Positions 9,145-17,906 of a stretch of DNA of 64,000 bases are shown here, piece after piece; position 1 is the first letter of the stretch, and the number at the start of each line of letters is the position of its first letter. Location of the stretch: positions 310,001-374,000 of the forward strand of contig NZ_NIHC01000001.1 of NCBI RefSeq assembly GCF_002806945.1. The letters are read 5' to 3'. Source of the stretch: Marinobacter salexigens. Its GTDB lineage: Bacteria; Pseudomonadota; Gammaproteobacteria; Pseudomonadales; Oleiphilaceae. The notes under the pieces were generated by a model. The model searched no databases, was not told the origin of the DNA, and saw only the letters and a list, made by a program, of their open reading frames with translations. A program made the position numbers and the translations under genes.

Positions 9145-9219
9145 ATGGCGGCAGTCGCTGCTGTGTTTTTTTGGTGGTTTGGTTATGGCTATTTTAGCCA
9201 GAGCCAGGGCCGCCCATAA
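9145..9219 (+). CDS. Aromatic-rich leader peptide upstream of DAHP synthase
   Basis: A 24-codon frame from an ATG at 9145 to a TAA at 9217-9219. Codons 8-17 read FFWWFGYGYF, so eight of ten consecutive codons specify Phe, Trp or Tyr, the three end products of the pathway whose first enzyme is encoded downstream. This is the hallmark of a ribosome-mediated attenuation leader, as in the known pheA and trp leaders. Two hairpins, the second a strong terminator, lie between it and the DAHP synthase gene. The ribosome-binding site is weak, the main reservation. Inference: stalling at scarce aromatic aminoacyl-tRNA would prevent terminator formation and raise synthesis of the enzyme. Confidence 0.72.
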   Translation: MAAVAAVFFWWFGYGYFSQSQGRP

Positions 9220-9246
9220 CATCTTCACCAAACGAATAACGAGGAT

Positions 9247-9317
9247 GGCAGCCCGGCGAAAACCAGGCTGCCGTCGGACTCAGAAAGCCCCGACTGTAGC
9301 TCAGCCGGGGCTTTTTT
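9247..9317 (+). terminator. Attenuator: pause hairpin plus rho-independent terminator
   Basis: First hairpin: GGCAGCC (9247-9253) with GGCTGCC (9266-9272). Second hairpin: AAAGCCCCGACTG (9284-9296) with CAGCCGGGGCTTT (9302-9314), one mismatch and a 5-base loop, followed directly by six T. An alternative pairing of GTCGG (9273-9277) with CCGAC (9290-9294) would use the left arm of the terminator and could act as anti-terminator. It follows the leader peptide and precedes the DAHP synthase start by about 30 bases, so full termination here would shut the gene off. Confidence 0.75.
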
Positions 9318-9348
9318 GATTCTGAAGCAGGGAAACGGGAATACAGAT

Positions 9349-10401
9349 ATGAACATGCCTTTAAACACAGCCGGGGAACGCCAGGTGCAGAGCTCCGCCG
9401 CACCGCACCGACAGGAAACTGCACTGCCAACGCCGGCTGAGCTGCGCGAGGGCTTGCCTGTTGATGAGCGGCTTGCCCGGCAGGTGAGCGGGCACCGGCA
9501 AGCGGTACGTAATATTTTGCACGGCGCAGACGATCGAACGTTAATTGTGGTGGGGCCGTGTTCGGTTCACGACGAGGTTGCGGCGCTGGAGTACGGCGAA
9601 AAACTGAAGATTTTGGCTGATGCAGTGAGTGATCGCTTTTTGATTGTAATGCGAGCCTACCTGGAAAAGCCAAGAACCACCGTAGGCTGGAAGGGGCTGC
9701 TTTACGACCCTGAACGCACAGGCGCCGGCGACCTGAACGAAGGCTTGCTGCGCTCGCGCCGGCTGCTTCTTAATCTGGCTGACATGGGCTTACCGCTCGC
9801 CACTGAGGCTTTGAGCCCCTTTGCCATGGATTACCTGGGCGATCTGGTGAGCTGGACAGCCATTGGAGCCCGTACCACCGAATCCCAGATTCACCGTGAA
9901 ATGGTCAGCGGCCTGCCCATGCCTGCCGGCTTCAAGAATGGTACTGATGGCGGAATAAGCGTGGCTATCAACGCAATGCAATCCGGTGCCCACCCGCATC
10001 ATCACTTGGGTGTATCCAGCCATGGCGCACCTGTTATGGTCAGCACACCGGGTAATCCGGATACACACCTTGTGCTGCGTGGCGGTCGGGGTATCACCAA
10101 CTTCGACGAAGCGAGTATTCAGTATGCCACGCATAGTCTGTCTGATGCCGGCTTGTGTGCTGCAATCATGGTGGACTGCAGTCATGACAATGCCTGTAAA
10201 CAGTCGGAGCGGCAGATCGACGTCGCCCGCGAAGTGATGCGCCAGAAGCACGCCGGCAGTACCGGAATTCGTGGGCTGATGCTGGAAAGCTTTTTGGAAG
10301 CCGGCCGGCAAAACGATGGCGACGACCTGCGCTACGGCTGCTCTATTACTGACCCATGCCTGAGCTGGGATCAGACGGAGGCTCTGCTCCGCTCACTGTA
10401 G
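9349..10401 (+). CDS. 3-deoxy-7-phosphoheptulonate (DAHP) synthase, class I
   Basis: 350 residues, the normal length for AroF/G/H. It condenses phosphoenolpyruvate with erythrose 4-phosphate in the first step of the shikimate pathway. Family motifs are clear: RTLIVVGPCSVHD, MRAYLEKPRTTVGWKGLLYDP, GARTTESQIHREM, GLPMPAGFKNGTDG, HLVLRGG, IMVDCSHDN (metal and substrate ligands) and a C-terminal DPCLSWDQTE. The ATG at 9349 has GGGAA eight bases upstream; an upstream in-frame TTG overlaps the terminator stem tail and is unlikely. I cannot tell which of AroF, AroG or AroH it corresponds to. The leader suggests control by aromatic supply. Its 3' end overlaps the convergent LysE gene by 56 bases. Confidence 0.95.
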   Translation: MNMPLNTAGERQVQSSAAPHRQETALPTPAELREGLPVDERLARQVSGHRQAVRNILHGADDRTLIVVGPCSVHDEVAALEYGEKLKILADAVSDRFLIVMRAYLEKPRTTVGWKGLLYDPERTGAGDLNEGLLRSRRLLLNLADMGLPLATEALSPFAMDYLGDLVSWTAIGARTTESQIHREMVSGLPMPAGFKNGTDGGISVAINAMQSGAHPHHHLGVSSHGAPVMVSTPGNPDTHLVLRGGRGITNFDEASIQYATHSLSDAGLCAAIMVDCSHDNACKQSERQIDVAREVMRQKHAGSTGIRGLMLESFLEAGRQNDGDDLRYGCSITDPCLSWDQTEALLRSL

Positions 10402-11017
10402 AAAGCAGGAGCTGGCCCGCCAGTAGCAGCAAAACGCCGCCCATGAGTCGGTCCAGCCAGTGACCAAAGCGGTTAAAGCCCTTGCGTACGGCGGGCAGCG
10501 TGAAAAACACCGCTACCAGGGTGAACCATATCCCTGTGGCCAGAGCCATATAGGCACCATAGCCGGCTTGAATGGCCACCGGCGTACCCGGGCTGATGAT
10601 CACCGAGAACAGCGATACAAAAAACAGGGTGGCCTTTGGGTTCAGGGCGTTGGTGAGAAAACCCAGGCGTAGAGCGGCTACTCCGGATTGCAGAGTGCCC
10701 GTTTCGGTTTCCACATAAATTCCCCCAGCTCGTGCTTTCAGGCACTGCATAGCAATCCATGTAAGGTACAGAGCGCCGGCAACTTTGAGTATGGTGAACA
10801 GCAGAATCGACTGTTGGATAATCAAGCCAATGCCCAGCAGAGAGTAACTCACATGTACCAGAATACCGGCGCCAATCCCTGCTGCGGTAAGCAGTGCGTT
10901 TTTACGGCTTTGACACAGAGCCTGTCGGAGCATAATGGCGAAGTCTGGCCCTGGGCTGGCAACAGCCAGCAAGTGAACCAGCGCAACGGTTAAAAATTCA
11001 GGCCAGTAGCTGTTCAT
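10346..11017 (-). CDS. LysE/RhtB family amino-acid exporter
   Basis: 223 residues with about six membrane segments. The N-terminal signature LAVASPGPDFAIMLRQAL and the central LGFLTNALNPKATLFFVSLF are typical of the LysE/RhtB superfamily of amino-acid and homoserine/threonine exporters. I start it at the ATG at 11017, which has a GAGA-rich stretch upstream; a longer frame to 11065 adds a polar tail not expected in the family. The last 56 bases lie opposite the end of the DAHP synthase gene, so the two coding regions overlap tail to tail. The exported amino acid cannot be inferred. Confidence 0.88.
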   Translation of the reverse strand: MNSYWPEFLTVALVHLLAVASPGPDFAIMLRQALCQSRKNALLTAAGIGAGILVHVSYSLLGIGLIIQQSILLFTILKVAGALYLTWIAMQCLKARAGGIYVETETGTLQSGVAALRLGFLTNALNPKATLFFVSLFSVIISPGTPVAIQAGYGAYMALATGIWFTLVAVFFTLPAVRKGFNRFGHWLDRLMGGVLLLLAGQLLLSTVSGAEPPSDPSSGMGQ

Positions 11018-11257
11018 TCGAAAGTTTCTCTCTAAGTTCTTTATATTTGAGCTAGGCTGAACCACGAGTACAAGTAACGGCTTGTGGGAAAGAGCCCGAA
11101 GGTTGTCGAAACCTTTGCAGGCCTGTCAGCATAAATCCCGCCGTCGGTTTTTTCACGTACCGAATAAAATAATTCCGGCTTCTATACTGGTGTAATCACG
11201 ATTGAGAATTTCACCCAGGTTCCCGACTCCCGGGAATAATGGTTTGGAGACTGTTTT

Positions 11258-12700
11258 ATGGAAAAGCGAGAAGTAGACGTTGCCATTATTGGTGCAGGTA
11301 CGGCGGGGATGGTTGCCTACAGTCGTGTGCGAAAAGTTACAGATAAAATTGCGCTGATTGAAGGTAGTCAGTATGGCACTACCTGTGCACGAGTGGGTTG
11401 CATGCCAAGTAAGCTGCTCCTTGCCGCTGCAGACAACGCGTATCAGATGGCGCAGGCAGACCAGTTCGGCGTATCTGCGGATAACATTTCAGTGGACGGA
11501 AAACGGGTGATGGAGCGGGTGCGCTCGGAGCGTGATCGATTTGTCGGTTCGGTTGTGCGCACCGTAGAGGCGTTCCCCGAGGAGCATAAAATCATGGGCC
11601 ACGCACGCTTCGCCGGGCCCAACCGTCTCATTATCGATAATGAAATCGAAATTCACGCCCAGCGCATTATTATTGCAACTGGTTCCCGCCCGAATATCCC
11701 GGGCTTCCTGAAAGAAGCTAAAGACCGGCTGGTGGTAAACGACGATATTTTTGATTGGCAGGACTTGCCAGAGTCGGTGGTGGTATTCGGGCCGGGAGTG
11801 ATCGGGCTGGAGCTGGGCCAGGCGCTTAGCCGCCTGGGTGTTCGGGTGCGAATGTTCGGAGTGGGTGGCGCTGTGGGGCCAATCCAGGATGACAGCATTC
11901 GCGAGTATGCCCTCAAACGCTTCAATGAAGAGTTTCCTCTGGACCCGGATGGCGAAGTGAAGCGGGTCGAGCGAGTGGATGGCGGAGTGGCGATCACCTT
12001 TACTGACGGTGACGTTGGCGAAAAAACCGAAACCTTCGAGTATCTGCTCGCAGCTACCGGGCGCAGGCCTAACGTCGACGGGCTGGATATACAGAATGCG
12101 GATATCGAACTGGATGAAAGAGGCATGCCCTTGTTCGATACACACACGCTGCGTTGCGGGCAGAGCCACATTTTTATTGCCGGGGATGCCAATAACAATT
12201 TGCCGCTCCTGCACGAGGCGGCCGACGAAGGGCGAATTGCCGGCGACAATGCGGCCGCTTACCCGGATGTAAGGGCCGGCAAGAGAAGTACACCCCTTGC
12301 AGTTGTGTTTACCGACCCCCAGATAGCCAGTGTAGGCTTGACGATTGATGAGGTGGATAAGCGTTGCGGCGGCTGCTTCGCCGTTGGCGAAGTGTCCTTT
12401 GAAAACCAGGGCCGCAGCCGGGTAATTGGTAAAAACAGCGGTCTGCTGCGAGTCTACGCCGAGCATGGCAGCGGATTGTTTATGGGGGCTGAGATGTTTG
12501 GCCCAGCGGCGGAACACATAGCTCACCTGTTGGCCTGGGCGGCACAGCGCCGGTTGACGGTCAGTGAAATGCTGGAAATGCCGTTTTACCACCCGGTTAT
12601 TGAAGAGGGTGTGAGAACGGCACTGAGAGATCTCAACCGAAACCTCAATATTGGGCCGGCTCCAGAGGGCGACTGCACCGATTGCGGGCCCGGCGTATAG
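11258..12700 (+). CDS. Dihydrolipoyl dehydrogenase-like pyridine nucleotide-disulfide oxidoreductase
   Basis: 480 residues. FAD-binding motif VAIIGAGTAGMVAYSRV at the N-terminus, redox-active disulfide in TTCARVGCMPSK (C43, C48), NAD-binding VVVFGPGVIGLELGQALSRLG around residue 175, the second FAD motif FIAGDANNNLPLLHEAADEG near 310, and a C-terminal interface domain with the His-Glu dyad in FYHPVIEEGV. All catalytic parts of a lipoamide dehydrogenase (E3) are present. Unlike standard E3 it is not next to 2-oxoacid dehydrogenase genes, and it ends in a Cys-containing tail (GDCTDCGPGV). It may serve another dithiol substrate. Monocistronic, just before dps. Confidence 0.85.
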   Translation: MEKREVDVAIIGAGTAGMVAYSRVRKVTDKIALIEGSQYGTTCARVGCMPSKLLLAAADNAYQMAQADQFGVSADNISVDGKRVMERVRSERDRFVGSVVRTVEAFPEEHKIMGHARFAGPNRLIIDNEIEIHAQRIIIATGSRPNIPGFLKEAKDRLVVNDDIFDWQDLPESVVVFGPGVIGLELGQALSRLGVRVRMFGVGGAVGPIQDDSIREYALKRFNEEFPLDPDGEVKRVERVDGGVAITFTDGDVGEKTETFEYLLAATGRRPNVDGLDIQNADIELDERGMPLFDTHTLRCGQSHIFIAGDANNNLPLLHEAADEGRIAGDNAAAYPDVRAGKRSTPLAVVFTDPQIASVGLTIDEVDKRCGGCFAVGEVSFENQGRSRVIGKNSGLLRVYAEHGSGLFMGAEMFGPAAEHIAHLLAWAAQRRLTVSEMLEMPFYHPVIEEGVRTALRDLNRNLNIGPAPEGDCTDCGPGV

Positions 12701-12820
12701 GTTTTTTGCCGGTATTGATTTGTGCTATGGATGGCATGGGATAACTTAACTTCACGGACACCTGAAGCCTTGGCTAAAGTGCTTTCAGGTTCGATTTAAC
12801 AGCCACGAAGGAGATGTACA

Positions 12821-13294
12821 ATGACTAAGAATTTTATTGGCCTGGATAAGGAAAAAACTGTAAAGCTGGCTGACTCTCTTAACGATTTGCTGTCCAACTA
12901 CCAGATTTTCTACATGAACGTGCGCGCCTACCACTGGAACATCAAGGGCGCTAACTTTTTTGAATTGCACTTGAAGTTTGAGGAGTTGTATGACGACCTG
13001 CTGCTCAAGATTGACGAGATTGCAGAGCGTGTTCTGACGCTGGGGCATCGCCCTTCCCATGCATACAGCACTTACATTGAGCGCTCGGAAATTCCGGAGC
13101 AGAAAGATGTTGCCGATGGCAAAACGGCCATGAACAACATTGTCGAAAGCTTTGCGAAGCTGATTGGCAAGCAGCGGGATCTACTAAGCCTTGCGGGCGA
13201 CGCTGAAGATGAGGGAACGGTTGCGCTGATGAGCGATTACATATCCCAGCAGGAAAAGACGGTCTGGATGTACCGCAGTTACCTGGGCCACTAA
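12821..13294 (+). CDS. dps: Dps-family ferritin-like DNA-protection protein
   Basis: 157 residues, family-typical. The Dps ferroxidase site, which forms between two subunits, is visible as H38 (YHWN), H50, E54, D65 and E69 in the pattern HW-x4-FFELH-x3-E-x-LYDDLLLKIDEIAE. Dps assembles as a 12-subunit shell that oxidises and stores iron with hydrogen peroxide and often coats DNA in starved or oxidatively stressed cells. There is little of the Lys-rich N-terminal tail used for DNA binding (MTKNFIGLDKEK), so DNA binding may be weak. A strong GAAGGAG precedes the ATG, and a perfect terminator follows. Confidence 0.92.
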   Translation: MTKNFIGLDKEKTVKLADSLNDLLSNYQIFYMNVRAYHWNIKGANFFELHLKFEELYDDLLLKIDEIAERVLTLGHRPSHAYSTYIERSEIPEQKDVADGKTAMNNIVESFAKLIGKQRDLLSLAGDAEDEGTVALMSDYISQQEKTVWMYRSYLGH

Positions 13295-13316
13295 GCTCGA
13301 CAAAACAGGTTTATCC

Positions 13317-13339
13317 GGCGGCCAATCGGCCGCCTTTTT
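13317..13339 (+). terminator. Rho-independent terminator after dps
   Basis: GGCGGCC (13317-13323) and GGCCGCC (13328-13334) pair perfectly around AATC and are followed by TTTTT. Confidence 0.92.
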
Positions 13340-13363
13340 AATCCCTTTAAACAGAGCGCTGTA

Positions 13364-14488
13364 TCAGGAGTTTGTAGCCAGCGCCGGCACCTCCTGATGC
13401 AGGAACCACTTTTCAGTTACCACCTTGCGCGTAAACCAGTGGGATCGCATCAAGGTGCCTGCCAGTGGCATCTTGATCCAGTCCGGCACCTGAAACCCCT
13501 CCTCGGTACCGGACCCACGATGGCCGAAGCGCTCCGCTATCGCATCTCCGTAGGCCTGCAAAGAGGTGGCAGAGAAGTCCTGTGCCTGACGGATCACGTC
13601 TGCTGCCAGCAATGCAGACTCAATTGCCGGGCGAATCCCTTCACCGCTTTGAGTGTAAGCAAGCCCGGCGGCATCGCCAATCAGCAGCAAGCCGTCGTCC
13701 ACCAGCGCCCGCCCGGCATGGTCATAGAGCAAATAAGCGTGGCCCTTGAAGCGCCCGGGCAAGTCTGCAGGAATCCTGCCTGCAGCTTTCATGGCCTCTA
13801 CAAAATCCTGTAAGTGCTCGTTCAGCTTGTGATTGTCTTCGCGCCCAAGGCCAATGTTCAGGTAATTGCCCTTGCGAAACACCCAGGCGTAACCTTTAAG
13901 GTCTTTGCAAAACCAGAGCTCCGGGGTGTCACCCCTGGCTTCGCAGGCTTTGGCCTGCTCCTGGGTCATTTCGAATTCGATTTCTTTCGCCGCTACAACG
14001 GTTTCATGGCTGCCCGGGCCATCGCCAATCAACCGGGCAACTGGGCAGAAGTGCCCACCTGCACCCACAAGTAATGGCGCGCACCAGGTGTTGTTGATCA
14101 GCCAGTTACCGTCTTTTCGGATAATGCTTTTTACGGGTGTGCCAAGCTGTTTGGGCACGCTGGTTCTCGCCAGAAGGTAGTCGTCAAACTCACAGCGCCG
14201 GATGCCATAGCTGACAGTGCTGCCATGGTCGTTTTCAATCGCCTGCTGACCCATCATGCCAATCCGGAAACGGCGTATAGGCTGGAGCGTTCGGCCATTC
14301 CCATAGTCGGCGATGTCAATGTTGAGGGTTTCAATAACTGCAGGTGTTACCCAGCCGGCGCAGGTTTTGTCCCGGGGGAACGCCTGCTTGTCGATCAGCA
14401 AGGTGCGCTTGCCGCTATCCTCAAGTGCTTGCGCCAGTGTTGATCCGGCTGGGCCAGCACCCACGATAATCAGGTCATATGCGTCCAT
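13364..14488 (-). CDS. Geranylgeranyl reductase-like FAD-dependent oxidoreductase
   Basis: 374 residues. The N-terminal FAD motif LIIVGAGPAGSTLAQALEDSG, the family's KTCAGWVTP, and the C-terminal FAD motif GLLLIGDAAGLAYTQSGEGIRPAIESALLAADV place it in the geranylgeranyl reductase/p-hydroxybenzoate hydroxylase-like group of flavoproteins. Some members saturate isoprenoid double bonds; others act on unknown lipids. It begins 12 bases after the stop of the cyclopropane fatty acid synthase gene, so the two are probably cotranscribed and it may act on membrane lipids or fatty acyl chains. The ATG at 14488 is preceded by GAGG at 9-base spacing and is preferred over a GTG at 14503. Confidence 0.8.
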   Translation of the reverse strand: MDAYDLIIVGAGPAGSTLAQALEDSGKRTLLIDKQAFPRDKTCAGWVTPAVIETLNIDIADYGNGRTLQPIRRFRIGMMGQQAIENDHGSTVSYGIRRCEFDDYLLARTSVPKQLGTPVKSIIRKDGNWLINNTWCAPLLVGAGGHFCPVARLIGDGPGSHETVVAAKEIEFEMTQEQAKACEARGDTPELWFCKDLKGYAWVFRKGNYLNIGLGREDNHKLNEHLQDFVEAMKAAGRIPADLPGRFKGHAYLLYDHAGRALVDDGLLLIGDAAGLAYTQSGEGIRPAIESALLAADVIRQAQDFSATSLQAYGDAIAERFGHRGSGTEEGFQVPDWIKMPLAGTLMRSHWFTRKVVTEKWFLHQEVPALATNS

Positions 14489-14499
14489 AGCCGATAACC

Positions 14500-15837
14500 T
14501 CACACGTTTTCGGGCGCAGCGGGGAAGTAGTACAAGTCTTGTCGGGTTGCAGGCACCTGATGGTTGTCACCTTGGGTGAATACAACTTGGAAAAGCTGCA
14601 ATGACCCTGCCCGGAACGCAGCGATGGAGCCGGCCAGATACATGCGCCAGGCTCGGGTAAAGTGCTCGTCGTACATGTCAGAGATTGCTGCTTCCGCCAT
14701 ATTGAAGCGCTCCAGCCATTCGCTAAGGGTATGGGCATAATGGAGGCGGAGGTTCTCGACATCGAGCACGGAAAAACTGCTGTGCTCACACAAAGCCATG
14801 ATTTCGCCGATACTGGGGGGATAAGCCCCCGGGAAAATGCGTTTTTCAATCCAGGCGTTCATCAGCATGGGCTTGTTCCTGCCAATGCTGTGAAGCAGCG
14901 CTATGCCATTCGGGCTGAGTGAGCGTTTTATCAGTTCAGACAACTCGAGGTAATTCTCCTTGCCTACATGTTCCAGCATGCCAACCGAAACGAACGCATC
15001 ATACTGCCCCTGAATATTGCGGTAGTCGTCTTCAATGAACTCAATCTGGCTATCCAGGCCTTGTTGGCGTGCCTGCTCGCGAGCGTAGGTGATCTGCTCT
15101 CTGGAAATATTGTAGGCGTGAACGGTTACCCCGAAGTTCCGGGCCATGTAGCGCGCCAGCCCACCCCAACCACACCCGGCTTCAACCACGGTCATACCTG
15201 GTTTTAGTCTGAGCTTCCTGCACACGTGCTCCAGCTTTGCCAGCTGTGCTTGTTCCAGGCTCAGCTCGGGTCGTTCGTAGTAGGCGCAGGTGTACTGCAT
15301 TTCTGCCTGATCCAGCCAAAGCCGATAAAACTCATTGCCCAGGTCATAGTGGTGGTGAATATTGTCCCGGGCTTCCCGCAGTCCTGTGGATCTGGGGGCG
15401 TGGTTTCGCCACAGGGCTTCAAGCCATCGCGGCCATTTCTGGCGGGCTTGATGGATAGCCTGGTAGAGCGCGACCATGAGTTCTGGCAAGTCACCTTCAA
15501 CGTCCAGGCGGCCGGCGCTGTAAAGATCGCCAAAGGCCAGGTTGGGGTTGGTAACCAGCGCATAGAGAGCCTTGGGGTCTGCAAGCTTTATGGTAAACCG
15601 GGCCGATTGTCCTGGCGGCTCAATCACATCGCTGTTCCAGAGCTGGAAGCGAATGGGAGGGGACCCTGCCATGCGCATGAGTTTGGCGACCAACCAGCGC
15701 TCATGGGTGTGGGGTGCACGATCTACGTGGGTATCCTGTAAAGGCAGGTTCAGAACATGAGATTGGTTGGTTTTTTCATTAAGCCCAGCAGTATGAGTGT
15801 TCTTTTCGACACTTTTTTGGGCACTGTTATGATTCAC
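14500..15837 (-). CDS. cfa: Cyclopropane-fatty-acyl-phospholipid synthase
   Basis: 445 residues, longer than the E. coli enzyme mostly at the N-terminus. The first 45 residues are polar and may be a tail or a too-early start. A lipid-binding region (about 50-140) precedes a methyltransferase domain with the SAM motif MTVVEAGCGWGGLARYMA, the upstream HHHYDLGNEFYRLWLD and YTCAYYERPE, and the downstream VSVGMLEHVGKENY and KRIFPGAYPPSIGE, all characteristic of Cfa and mycolic-acid synthases. It adds a methylene group from SAM to unsaturated acyl chains in the membrane, usually at stationary phase. A flavoprotein gene follows in the same operon. Confidence 0.93.
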   Translation of the reverse strand: MNHNSAQKSVEKNTHTAGLNEKTNQSHVLNLPLQDTHVDRAPHTHERWLVAKLMRMAGSPPIRFQLWNSDVIEPPGQSARFTIKLADPKALYALVTNPNLAFGDLYSAGRLDVEGDLPELMVALYQAIHQARQKWPRWLEALWRNHAPRSTGLREARDNIHHHYDLGNEFYRLWLDQAEMQYTCAYYERPELSLEQAQLAKLEHVCRKLRLKPGMTVVEAGCGWGGLARYMARNFGVTVHAYNISREQITYAREQARQQGLDSQIEFIEDDYRNIQGQYDAFVSVGMLEHVGKENYLELSELIKRSLSPNGIALLHSIGRNKPMLMNAWIEKRIFPGAYPPSIGEIMALCEHSSFSVLDVENLRLHYAHTLSEWLERFNMAEAAISDMYDEHFTRAWRMYLAGSIAAFRAGSLQLFQVVFTQGDNHQVPATRQDLYYFPAAPENV

Positions 15838-15987
15838 GGATTAGTCCTCGTTATACCTTAACCTTGCTGCTCAGGCCGGCGGCTCTGCGCCAAGGCTGTC
15901 CCGAATACTCATCTGAGAATGATTGATTGTCAGTTCAGTATAGAAAATGTTTTGCGTTTGTCAGGTAGGCGGAGAAGGGGGAGCGTT

Positions 15988-16013
15988 GCAGCCGGGTCGA
16001 GCGACCCGGCTGC
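15988..16013 (-). terminator. Strong GC-rich hairpin after the TRAP transporter operon
   Basis: GCAGCCGGGTC (15988-15998) and GACCCGGCTGC (16003-16013) pair perfectly over 11 bp with a 4-base loop, nine bases after the dctM stop codon. There is no T run, so it may protect the 3' end of the message rather than terminate by itself. Confidence 0.55.
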
Positions 16014-16021
16014 CTGGTGGG

Positions 16022-17317
16022 TCAGTATGAGGAGCTCATGCCAAACCACTCGGGGAATACGACAATCATGGCCAGTACCAACACTTGCAGGAAGATAAAC
16101 GGCAACACCCCTTTATAGATGTCGACAGTTCGCACTTGTGGCGGCGCAACGCCTTTCAGGTAAAAGAGTGAGAACCCGAAAGGCGGTGTGAGGAAGCTGG
16201 TTTGCAGGTTCATCGCGATAAGAATGGCAAACCAGAGCATATTGATACCCAAGGCTTCTGCCACCGGAGCCAGGATGGGCACAATGATGAAGGAGATTTC
16301 CACAAAGTCGATGAAAAAGCCCAGTATCATAATCACCAGCATGGCCAGAATGATAAAGCCCCACTTCTCGCCGGGTAGTGCCAGCATCCAGTCTTCCAGC
16401 AGGTAATCGCCACCGGTGTAGCTGAACACCATGGAGAAAGCCGTGGCGCCAATCAGGATGGCAAACACCATTGCGGTTACTTTGACCGTATCTTTCGAGG
16501 CATCCCAAACCATCTGAAATGAGAACTGGCGGTAGATGATGGCCAGTATAATTGCGCCAACCCCACCCAAAGCGGAGGATTCTGTGGGTGTCGCAATGCC
16601 TGTGAAGATGGAACCAAGCACCACAACGATCAGAGCCAGTGGCGGGATGATCGCCAGCAGGGCATTCGTGATCTCCTTTTTACGGGAAATGCTGTCGTCT
16701 TTCGGCATAGCCGGAGCCGTCTCAGGCTTGAGGCGGGTAACAAGCAGGATATAAGCAATGTAGAGCCCGATCAGAACCATGCCCGGGCCAACGGCGGCTT
16801 TGAAAAGGTCGCCAACAGGGAGGCCAAGAACGTCGCCCAGAATAATCAGAATGATCGATGGGGGTACTATCTGCCCCAGGGTGCCTGCCGCACAAATGGT
16901 GCCCGTTGCCAGGCGCTTGTCATATTTGTGAGCCAGCATGACCGGTAGCGAGATTAAGCCCATAGCTACCACGCTTGCGCCCACAACCCCGGTAGAGGCC
17001 GCAAGTAATGCGCCCACAAGAATGGTTGATATGGCCAGGCCGCCGGGCAGACCGCCAAACAAGCGCCCCATAGACGTTAACAGCTGCTCAGCCAAACGTG
17101 TGCGTTGCAGAATAACGCCCATGAAAATAAACAGTGGTACTGCCATCAGTACCGTATTGTTCATAACACTCATGATGCGATAAGGCATGAAAGCGAACAG
17201 GTCCATACCTTCTGCAAACACACCGAAAAATAATGCAACGCCGCCAAATGTGAAGGCAACAGGGAAGCCCAGCATCAGCATGAACAGGGCAACGAGGAAC
17301 ATAATCATGCCGATCAT
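16022..17317 (-). CDS. dctM: TRAP transporter large permease, DctM type
   Basis: 431 residues with about 12 membrane helices, the normal size and layout of the large subunit of tripartite ATP-independent periplasmic transporters. Motifs include PLFIFMGVILQRTRLAEQLL, GASVVAMGLISLPVML, GTLGQIVPPSIILIILGD and GFFIDFVEISFIIVPIL. It forms the sodium-driven channel together with the small subunit, whose stop overlaps this start (ATGA). It is last in the dctP-dctQ-dctM operon. Confidence 0.93.
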   Translation of the reverse strand: MIGMIMFLVALFMLMLGFPVAFTFGGVALFFGVFAEGMDLFAFMPYRIMSVMNNTVLMAVPLFIFMGVILQRTRLAEQLLTSMGRLFGGLPGGLAISTILVGALLAASTGVVGASVVAMGLISLPVMLAHKYDKRLATGTICAAGTLGQIVPPSIILIILGDVLGLPVGDLFKAAVGPGMVLIGLYIAYILLVTRLKPETAPAMPKDDSISRKKEITNALLAIIPPLALIVVVLGSIFTGIATPTESSALGGVGAIILAIIYRQFSFQMVWDASKDTVKVTAMVFAILIGATAFSMVFSYTGGDYLLEDWMLALPGEKWGFIILAMLVIMILGFFIDFVEISFIIVPILAPVAEALGINMLWFAILIAMNLQTSFLTPPFGFSLFYLKGVAPPQVRTVDIYKGVLPFIFLQVLVLAMIVVFPEWFGMSSSY

Positions 17318-17859
17318 GCGAGCCCCCCTCCGCTTTGCTCACCTTCGTATTGTTTTTCGCCGGTCATAACTCGCAGGGCGTAGGTCGCCATGTTGAGACC
17401 GGCAATCGCGATAAAAAATGCGGAGAGAGGAATAACAGTTTTGATAAGCCAGCGGTGGGGCAGGCCGCCCGGGTCACCACTGCCTTCTCCCATGTTGTAG
17501 GAGTCGAGTGCAAAATCGTAGCCGTAAATGCCAATCAGATAGGCGAATGGAATGACAAACAGCAATGCACCTGCCAAATTTACCCATGCCTGGGCTTTGC
17601 TGCCCCAACGGGCGTAAAAAACATCAACCCGTACATGGCCATCTGTTCTCAGTGCATAGGGTATGCCGAGCAGGAATACCACTGAATACAAGTGCCACTC
17701 CATTTCCTGCATGCCGATCGACACTTCACTGAATGCGTATCGGGCAACAACGTCGTAAAACACGTTCCCGGCCATCAACAGCATCGCGACGCAGGCAACC
17801 CAGCCGCAGAACATGGATGCTCGAGCAAGGCTCTCGTCCAGTTTTATAATCCACTGCAT
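17314..17859 (-). CDS. dctQ: TRAP transporter small permease, DctQ type
   Basis: 181 residues with four membrane segments. Typical DctQ features are VFYDVVARYAFSEVSIGMQEMEWHLYSVVFLLG and the HVRVDVFYARWGSKAQAWV loop. It pairs with the large permease encoded downstream through an ATGA overlap. A hairpin terminator lies between dctP and this gene, which should lower its expression relative to the binding protein. Confidence 0.92.
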   Translation of the reverse strand: MQWIIKLDESLARASMFCGWVACVAMLLMAGNVFYDVVARYAFSEVSIGMQEMEWHLYSVVFLLGIPYALRTDGHVRVDVFYARWGSKAQAWVNLAGALLFVIPFAYLIGIYGYDFALDSYNMGEGSGDPGGLPHRWLIKTVIPLSAFFIAIAGLNMATYALRVMTGEKQYEGEQSGGGLA

Positions 17860-17906
17860 TCACAACCCTCCACCAGAGTGTGGCGATTTTTCTAGTTCTA
17901 TAAATA

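Noticed and set aside
9116..9319. 67-codon frame covering the aromatic leader region in another frame
   Set aside because: It crosses both attenuator stems and ends in the T run; the aromatic-codon frame at 9145-9219 explains the region better.
11489..12592. 367-codon minus-strand frame opposite the dihydrolipoyl-dehydrogenase-like gene
   Set aside because: Shadow frame of a complete, motif-bearing flavoprotein gene; its own translation shows no domain.
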